From Symsagittifera roscoffensis (taxonomy: Eukaryota > Xenacoelomorpha > Acoela > Convolutidae): a stretch of 60,000 nt of DNA. Position 1 is the first letter of the stretch. Each line of letters begins with the position of its first letter. The stretch spans positions 52,384,233 to 52,444,232 of the forward strand of contig NC_087067.1 in the NCBI RefSeq assembly GCF_963678635.1, in the 5' to 3' direction. Under the pieces are notes generated by a model, which did not search any database, was not told where the DNA came from, and saw nothing but the letters and a program-made list of their open reading frames with translations. This document shows, one piece after another, positions 53,281-60,000 of the stretch. The translations under genes and the position numbers were made by a program.

Positions 53281-53425
53281 TCATTTCTTATTAAATGGGT
53301 TTTGTAAGTTCAAAAATTTTATGAATAAGCTAGGTATTAGATTTCCAAAACTTTGAGTTGAATGTTCATCAACTTCAAGCAATCTTCTCAGACTTTCATC
53401 AAACCAAGGAATTTGAATTTTTTTC
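53281..53425 (-). CDS. WFDE repeat exon 1
   Basis: After the acceptor ctgatttttag the minus frame reads IQIPWFDESLRRLLEVDEHS, then SFGNLIPSLFIKFLNLQN. It is paralogous to the exon at 53566-53709. A TGA at 53281 replaces the TGG/TTG seen in sister copies. The whole exon plus intron recurs with a period near 295 bp. Confidence 0.4.
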
Positions 53426-53565
53426 CTAAAAATCAGCAGCTTTCCGAGGATAACAATCAGTAAATTCAACTGTTTTGAAGAAATAATTTGCCGAAACTAT
53501 ATCAAAGACTCTTCTTATCCTCTACTCGACTACAAGTTTCCTCACAATTCTCCAGCAAAATTCAC

Positions 53566-53709
53566 TTTTCCTCCAACATCTTATTAAGTAAGCTTTGTAA
53601 GTTCGAAATGTTTATGGCTAAGCTAGGTATTAGATTTCCAGAAATTTGATTTGAAAATTCATCGACTTCAAGCAATTTTCTCAAATTTTCATCAAACCAA
53701 AGATGTTGA
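53566..53709 (-). CDS. WFDE repeat exon 2
   Basis: An acceptor (ttttgaaaaaatag) and a weak donor (GGAAAA|GTGAAT) bound exactly 144 nt that are fully in frame: HLWFDENLRKLLEVDEFSN, then GNLIPSLAINISNLQSLLNK. A tandemly duplicated exon like this is typical of repeat proteins. Function unknown. Confidence 0.4.
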
Positions 53710-54435
53710 CTATTTTTTCAAAATTAGCAGTTTTCCGAGGATTATTGGCAAAAATTCAACTGACTTAGACAGAAAATTGCTGAAATGATTGATACTTTTT
53801 TCTATTGATACTTCAATCGGGAATTTTTCTCATATACACAGCAAACAATTTTGCAATTTCTTGTGTGTAATTTTTCACTTATTAGGAAGATTTAATTACT
53901 TAGAGGGAAATTGTATTTCTTTCTGGATGTGGCAACTAAAAACAAATAAAAAAAAGAAAAAACTTTTGTGATTGGAAACATTAACTTAAAAAAACTGTTC
54001 TTCTCACTGCACTTTATTTGTGATTGGATACGACTTTCAATAAAACTTCCATGAAAGTAGGCTCAAATCTGATTGAACACGACTACATACCAAAAAAAAA
54101 GAAATTGAAGAACGACTACATAGCAACTAAAAAAAATCTAAAGTAAACCCACTCATTCGTATTGAAAGCACTATTCACTATTCAATAAAATTATTTTTTT
54201 TTGCTTACCTGATGTCAACTACCTCCTTTCTCAGTTCTAATCCAGTCATTTTTTCTTGTTTCACTCAGTGTTTTCTATTTTATGATATTTCTGCACAAAA
54301 TGTTTTTTTCTGCAGAAAAACAACATAACGTACCGGGTCAAGATTTTGCCAGAAATAATGGCAATCAATTTTCTCAATTGATTTGTATCTGGTTTTTTTG
54401 TGGCTCAGTTAGATGTTTCGTTTCAAGTGTGACAA

Positions 54436-54597
54436 ATGGTCGAGATCATGAGAAAAAAATTAAACGAGTGCTTTCTGCATCAATTTCACACCACCGAAAG
54501 TCATCTTGCAACGATGGAGATGATGTTGCAGGTTGCACAACATATTGGGATAGACTATCCCATGTTTTCAGTTTCCAGATTTGAGACTCAACCGTAA
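54436..54597 (+). CDS. 53-codon ORF, Met/His-rich helix
   Basis: ATG at 54436, TAA at 54595-54597. It reads MVEIMRKKLNECFLHQFHTT, then LATMEMMLQVAQHIGIDYPM. Coding texture is high and amphipathic. An overlapping plus frame (54282-54584) is also open, but with poorer texture. No homologue recognised; it could be an isolated exon of an unrelated plus-strand gene. Confidence 0.3.
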   Translation: MVEIMRKKLNECFLHQFHTTESHLATMEMMLQVAQHIGIDYPMFSVSRFETQP

Positions 54598-55530
54598 AAA
54601 GTTTACTCAATCCCTGGGGAAAAAAAGGATCTGTCGAGAACCCAATAACAATCGAAGAGAAAGAGGGATTCTCTTAGCCAAGGACTTCAGTGTGCAAACC
54701 AATAGGTGAACCGACAGCGATTGAGTCAACACCAGCTCTGCGCTCCACTGAGAACTTGCAGTGCTTTGGGAAGTCAGCTGCTAGATAGCTCCTCGATTTG
54801 TAAATAATATCGCTGCTGAGTTGTTCTTTGTAGTGTATTTTTTTCAACTAATTTTTTCACTCTTGAGAGCTAACAACACACAAAACAAAGAGCTAAGTCA
54901 ACAGATAGAAGCTTTCACAGAATTTTGCACATGAAAAATCAAGTTGTTTTTGCGATTTGCATTTAAGCTTTCACAACACAAAAGTTTTTGGAAAACTTAG
55001 AGTAATTTTGACCTCTTGTAAGAAGTTTCAATTTTTTTCACACAAAAGATAAAACTTTTGTACATTTTTTGCAAACACGATAAAAACATTGCAGCTCTTA
55101 TATCTTACAAAACTTTCAAAACTTTTTTCAGCAAACATTAAGAAAACGAATTTTATTCAATTTTGAATTGATTTTTTTTCGTCTTTAAAAAACGATAACA
55201 AGTTTTTCTTATAATGTTATCATTTAAACTTTATAAATTTTTTTGTTCTAAATTTGATCAGAAACAAAACTCAAGAAAATCTTATTTTAGGATATCAAAT
55301 TGAACTCAAAATCATCAATGTTGATTTTTTTCCAAGCAATTTTGACAAGTTTTCTACAACAAAATTTTGCATTTTTTGTCATATCATAAGGACAAAATAG
55401 ACTTTACCATACTTTGTTGTTGAAAAAACGATGTTAAAAACATTGATCTTACAAAAAAATCCCAGGACTTGTAGATCAATGGTTCAAAAAGTCAAAACAA
55501 TCAATATTTCGATCCAATTTTTCAGTAAAA
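54598..55530. other. No gene seen
   Basis: AT-rich sequence dominated by aaaacttttg and acaaaacttt words, consistent with a decayed low-complexity region. No exon supported. Confidence 0.4.
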
Positions 55531-55534
55531 ATTT

Positions 55535-55665
55535 GCATAGTTTTATTTTTAAAAATTGCATAGTTGTGATGCATAGTTGTAAAAAAATTGCAAAGTTGTA
55601 ATAAAAAAATTGCATAGTTGTAATAAAAATGCATAGTTGTAAGTGCATAATTGTGATAAATCATA
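55535..55665. repeat. Short minisatellite (tgcatagttgta)
   Basis: About five or six copies of a tgcatagttgta-aaaaaaat theme with variable A-runs. The minus-strand frame across it is an artefact of the repeat. Confidence 0.8.
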
Positions 55666-55935
55666 TTTTCTAATAAACAGTTTTTGTTTAAAGGTTAAGA
55701 AAAAAATTTAAAAACTTGAATCTTGCAAAATTAACTGAGATATTTTTTGCACACTTTTTTTTCTGAACTTTGATTCAAACTAATTCAAAAAAGATTCAAG
55801 ACAATTCCAAAATTACAGGCAAGTTTTTCATGGTGTAAAAAGGAGAAAAGATGAGCAATACATATTAATATCATTCAAAATGCTGATAAACTTGGACTCG
55901 TTCCTAATTGGAGGCTTTTTCTGGCAAAGACTCAA

Positions 55936-56228
55936 CTATGGAGCAGGAACGTGCAAACTGCCATACGTTGTATGAAACAGCAACATACAACATGAGTATG
56001 AGCCACCCTTTGCCATGCGGTATACGACACGCGAAGAGCCATGCGGTGTAAGACATAGCAACATACAACAAGAACAAGCCCTCCTCTATTCAGAATTAGC
56101 TCTTCACTGCATAGGAGATTGCAGTCTTGAAGCAAGTCAACTATTTTGTCAACTATACTTTGAACGAATTCAAAGAAGTTGATCAAACGTTGGGAGAGTT
56201 TATGTTTTTTGAGAACCGCAATGTTCAA
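55936..56228 (-). CDS. Exon-like segment running into a minisatellite
   Basis: The minus strand encodes VLKKHKLSQRLINFFEFVQS, then VDKIVDLLQDCNLLCSEELI up to about 56085, with good texture. An acceptor-like aataacatag is at about 56240. The remaining 150 bp consist of two to three copies of a gttgtatgttgct-cataccgcatggc repeat (55936-56080), which is probably not coding. Function unknown. Confidence 0.3.
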
Positions 56229-56463
56229 TGAATGTATTATGCTATGTTATTGTAGACTTGTAATTCAAATAGTCATCTTCTTGAACCTTTTTTCAAAAAT
56301 TTCTTTGAGCTGAGCAGAATGAGTTGCAAAATTTGGTTTTTCGAGAAAACTTATTTCTTAGCTTTAAAATAAATTGTGAATTTTCCATTTCGCCTTGCAA
56401 GTAAACCCCAGAAATTTTCGCTAACCGTTTTGGATTCTTAAACTTTACCAAACCTGCAGGATC

Positions 56464-57540
56464 ATATCGAAGACTCTTTTTATCCTCTACCGGACTACAA
56501 AGTTTATCAAAGCATTCCGTAAAATACTATTTTCTTCCATTTCTTGTTAAGTATGTTTTTTCAGTTCAAAAGGTATGCTAGGTATTAGATTTCCAGAAAA
56601 ATAATTGAAAATTCATCAACTTCAAGCTATTTTCTCAAATTTTCTACAAGCCAAAGATGTTGAATATTTTCTCTAAATCAGCAGTTTCCGAAGATTGTAT
56701 ACAAAATTATATGAATTATCCTCTACCGGACTACAAAATTTATCAAAACTTTCCGGAAAAGTTCACTTTTCTTCCATTTCTTGTTAAGTAAGTTTTGTCA
56801 GTTCAAAATGCTTATGACTAAGCTAGGTATTAGATTTCCAGAAAATTGATTTGAAAATTTACGTAAAATCAAAGAAGTTGAATTTTTTCTCGAAAATCAG
56901 CAGTTTCCCGAAGATTAAAGGCAAAAATTCAATTGAACTGATAAATAAATTGCCAAAATGGTTGACTCTTTTTTTTCTGTTGATACTTATATCGGGAAAT
57001 TTTCTTATTTGTACAGCAAACATTTTTGAAATTTCTTGTGTGTACTTCTTCACTTTTCATGAAGATTTATAAATTTGGATGAAAACTTTTTTTTGATACG
57101 GCAATTAAAGAAACTTTTGTGATTGAAAACATGAACTTGAAAAAAAAACCTTTTCAAAATGCACTTTATTTGCGATAGGATACGATTTTTTATGAAAAAT
57201 TTCCATGGAATATGGCTGAAATCTGATTGAAGACGGTTACGTACCCGATAAAGAAATTCTGATCTAAACCCACACATACTGAAGGCAAAACTCACTATAC
57301 GATATAATTAATTAATTTTTTTACTTAACTATCGACAACTACCTCGTCTCTCAGCTCTAATCCAGTCATCTTTTCTTCTTTATTTCTTTATTTCAGTCTT
57401 TTCAATTATATCATTTTTCTGCGCAAAACGATTTTTTCTCTGCAGATTAACAAGATAACGTACTCGGTCATAATTTTACCAGAAATAACGACAATCAACT
57501 TTCTCAAGCCAGTATCCGGGTTTTTTTATGGCTCACAAAG
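56464..57540 (-). pseudogene. Decayed WFDE repeat units and flank
   Basis: The sequence corresponds, with more divergence, to about 53213-54420 in copy 1: two decayed WFDE-exon units (56464-56700, 56718-56960), then a stretch matching 53790-54420 (including ctaatccagtcat and ttctgcag words). Acceptors are destroyed and stops occur in both exon relics. It marks the left part of the second duplication unit. Confidence 0.6.
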
Positions 57541-57644
57541 ATGTTCGACGAATGCGTCTGATTTTTTAAAAAACATACACAGCTACATCGAAGCACTTGA
57601 AAAAACTCAATAACATTCGTTTGAAAAATACGATGACTGAACCT

Positions 57645-57788
57645 TCACGTTTTGACTGTCTTATCAAGCTTTTCAAGCCTTTGCCTAGCTAAAACTCTAA
57701 CACAATCTTCTTCTTGAATGGCAGAATCCTCAATGAAAATGTTTCGTTTGACTATTTCCTCTACAACAGGTAAATCATCAATGGATAC
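57645..57788 (-). CDS. LPVVEEIVKRNIF exon of the polymerase-element gene
   Basis: A good acceptor (gaatattttcttag) precedes exactly 48 codons ending in TGA: SIDDLPVVEEIVKRNIFIED, then QEEDCVRVLARQRLEKLD and KTVKT. From memory, a very similar motif order (a VE..VK.NIF.. segment followed by LARR/Q...K..KTVK) lies N-terminal to the polymerase domain in proteins of the DNA_pol_B_2 family relic at 49470-50880. That fits the minus-strand order here. The exon is truncated at 51686-51770 in copy 1. Confidence 0.5.
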   Translation of the reverse strand, partial: VSIDDLPVVEEIVKRNIFIEDSAIQEEDCVRVLARQRLEKLDKTVKT

Positions 57789-58139
57789 CTAAGAAAATAT
57801 TCGAATCATAGCCAGTTTTTTATCTGAACTCTGCAAAAAGTCGGGATGTATGAGCATCGAATTACTATGACCGTATAGTTACGTTGCGAGGCACGGGAAA
57901 AACACAGATGATCTTTGTTTGACAGTATGCCTTTGTTCGATAAAAGACAGTTCACTTGCTCGTTTCAATGTAAAGTTTCGGCTAAGACAGAGCCTGGACA
58001 ATCCATTGAGGGTTTCTCAGTACTATATCAAAAATGGTTACATTCGTTATCAACATTGCCCCACGTCATCAAACTTTTCAACTTTCCCTGGAAATCCAAC
58101 TGAGTCACCTTTCAAACAAAGTTAAGTCAATTTCTCAAA

Positions 58140-58530
58140 TAAAGCTTTTTTGTTTGCGTAGTGACGCCAATATTCTCCTGTTTTGACATTACGAAGAAGA
58201 GATCAAGAGTACCCTTGTTTTTTGCAACAGAACCTAATTTGTTAAAAACTTCTTTGAGTTTTTCCTTGGTTATTCAGCAGCTAACAATGACATTTTGAAG
58301 TTAAACACCTTATATCTCCCAGTTTCCATCTCCGTATCCACCTGCAATTTTTGACTGGCACTCAAATCCTCTTTGAGTCTCTCTCCACATTTTTCTTCCT
58401 CCTCCACTATTTTGTACAGGTCAATTACCGTATCACTGGGTGTATGTTGCATAGCTCCAGGTCGCTTCCTTCGATGTTGTTGAACACATTAGTAACATGG
58501 GAACTCTTGTTCTCAAATGAAGGAAATTTG
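58140..58530 (-). pseudogene. Helical exon of the duplicated gene, copy 2
   Basis: Frame 58452-58270 reads SDTVIDLYKIVEEEEKCGER, then LKEDLSASQKLQVDTEMETG. It continues as YKVFNFKMSLLAAE and then meets a TAA created by a one-base deletion relative to copy 1 (gttattcagcag versus gttacttcagcag). Downstream sequence up to 58140 still resembles copy 1. An overlapping upstream frame (NKSSHVTNVFNNIEGSDLEL) suggests another frame change. Confidence 0.45.
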
Positions 58531-58539
58531 TGACTGCTC

Positions 58540-58676
58540 TGAAATTCATTGAGCATGCTTCTTGGCCAGATCATTTTTCGTTTCGCGTTTATTGTAAGTG
58601 AAATAATTACAATCAGTATAAAGAAACTTTCCGGTGTCAAGCTGTTTCAGATATCCAATACTCTTTGCTACTATCC
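58540..58676 (-). CDS. C2H2-like zinc-finger segment, copy 2
   Basis: Counterpart of 52471-52606, with the same Cys pair and His spacing preserved apart from a few substitutions. It lies between the helical exon relic and a long poly-A run on the minus strand. Confidence 0.35.
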
Positions 58677-60000
58677 TCTTGTTTTTTTTTTGATGGAGAT
58701 TTAGTCAATAGCAAAATCAAGAAATTAGCGCTTGAATTACATCAAGTTAGATTATTTGATATGTCCCAGAGTTTCTTTTTGCAGATTTATAATTGTTTGG
58801 AAATTTTACGAGAACACTGATTTTTTTTCAAGTTGTCATACAAGGTATACAATATATTTCGTAGCGTAAAATAAAATCATAATGAAAATTCGCTGTTACC
58901 TAGAGAAAATTAATCAATCTTATTCGGAATCAATAAATCAAAATTTAGGAGTATTAAAGATAATTATTCATTTGACATATTTCTATCCTCACTTGAAAAA
59001 TGTCTAAAAAAGACTCTTGGTATTTTTCGACTTACAGTAGAAGATGAAAGAAAAAAATCTAATGTCACGAAATAGACGTTGACTCTTACTTTTTTCATAA
59101 CTAACTGGACATTTGTATTGTACGAAAGAGAATCTTCCGACAAGGTGAAGGTCACTTTGGGGTAATTTACTCAATCAAAGAATTTTACTTTTGATTCAAT
59201 TACGCATCAAAACTTTATACTTTTATCTGAACAAAGCCAAAACCAAATTGTTTTCTTCATTCTAGAGACAATGAAATTATAAAAAAGACTCTTTTTATCC
59301 TCTATCGAACTACAAATATCGTTAAATTTTTCCAGAAAAGTTCACTTTTCCTTCATTTCTTATTAAATGCGTTTTGTAAGTTCAAAAATTTTATGAATAA
59401 GCTAGGTATTAGATTTCCAAAACTTTGAGTTGAATGTTCATCAACTTCAAGCAATCTTCTCAGACTTTCATCAAACCAAGGAATTGGAATTTTTTTCGCA
59501 AAAATCAGCAGCTTCCGAGGATAACAATCAGTAATTTCAACTTAGTTGAAGAAATAATTTGCCGAAACTATATCAAAGACTCTTCTTATCCTCTACTCGA
59601 CTACAAGTTTCCTCACATTTCTCCAGCAAACTTCACTTTTCCTCAATTTCTAATTAAGTAAGTTTTGTAAATTCGAAATGCTTATGACTAAGCTAGGTAT
59701 TAGATTTCCAGAAATTTGATTTGAAAGTTCATCAATTTCAAGCAATTTTCTCAAATTTTCATCAAACCAAAGATGTTGACGATTTTTTCAAAAGTAGCAG
59801 TTTTTCGAGGAGTATTTGCAAAAATTCAACTGACTTAGACAAAAAATTGCTGAAATGATTGATACTTTTTCTATTGATACTTATATCGGGATTTTTTCTC
59901 ACATATACAGCAAACAATTTTGCAATTTCTTGTGTGTAATTTTTCAGTTATTAGGAAGATTTAATTACTTAGAGGAAAATTGTATTTCTTTCTGGATGCG

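Larger units (their letters stand above)
53213..53800 (-). repeat. ~295-bp exon-intron tandem repeat
   Basis: Two consecutive units share gactcttcttatcctcta, tttcttattaa, gctaggtattagatttcca and catcaaacca words. Additional, more decayed units are at about 56464-56700 and 56718-56960, and two more in copy 2 at about 59282-59570 and 59574-59860. In total there are at least six units in the window. Confidence 0.85.
51590..53960. repeat. Large direct duplication, copy 1
   Basis: This segment is highly similar, in the same order and orientation, to about 57549-60000, which continues past the window edge. Matching landmarks include the aaaaaacatacacagctac block (51606/57565), the coding exons listed below and the 295-bp repeats. 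Copy 2 has an extra stretch at about 57720-57850, so offsets grow from about 5.96 to 6.08 kb. Confidence 0.9.
57549..60000. repeat. Large direct duplication, copy 2 (continues past edge)
   Basis: Counterpart of 51590-53960, with indels. It retains a better first exon (57645-57788) but has lost three splice acceptors that copy 1 keeps: the 126-nt exon (AG to AC) and both WFDE exons (AG to GC and AG to CG). Confidence 0.9.

Overview
The window looks like nuclear DNA of an invertebrate animal; the phylum is not resolved. It is AT-rich, contains consensus GT-AG splice sites, a tRNA-derived SINE-like element, foldback elements, microsatellites and long tandem duplications, and has very little intact coding sequence. 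No rRNA, bacterial operon or CRISPR array is visible. Most apparent genes are broken, so coding calls outside 34-39 kb are best read as exons or exon relics.

Layout. 0-5.7 kb: SINE and foldback repeats, then degenerate AT-rich filler. 5.75-11.15 kb (minus): a multi-exon gene with a glycine-rich, membrane-like head and a long basic tail built from diverging tandem repeats; it carries two homopolymer frameshifts and one CGA-to-TGA nonsense change. 12.7-17.2 kb: clustered exon-like segments, mostly plus strand, several with one in-frame stop; a 59-bp piece is perfectly duplicated 1 kb apart. 19.2-20.4 kb (minus): another decayed coding block. 20.9-24.4 kb: two head-to-head copies of a foldback element with TIRs over 300 bp, carrying an exon copy. 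24.9-28.4 kb: more exon relics, including a minus-strand fragment resembling an SF3 helicase. 29.5 kb: a GC-rich coding relic. 32.5-33.6 kb: a 1-kb segment bounded by 32-bp direct repeats with two small ORFs. 34.2-39.1 kb (minus): the only large intact gene, a 1651-codon SecA-type DEAD ATPase. 39.87-46.3 kb: a 186-bp perfect palindrome followed by three 2.08-kb tandem repeats. 47.5-60 kb: remains of a protein-primed family B DNA polymerase element on the minus strand, with its upstream exons present in two copies about 6 kb apart.

The most interesting gene is the animal SecA-like protein. Every core SecA motif is preserved over an uninterrupted reading frame while almost everything around it is decaying, which argues for selection. 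The 5.75-11.15 kb gene is on the same strand and, from memory, resembles the non-helicase part of large SecA-like animal proteins, so the two may be related. The second theme is the polymerase element: zinc-finger, N-terminal and polymerase pieces lie in collinear order on the minus strand but are riddled with lesions and duplicated.
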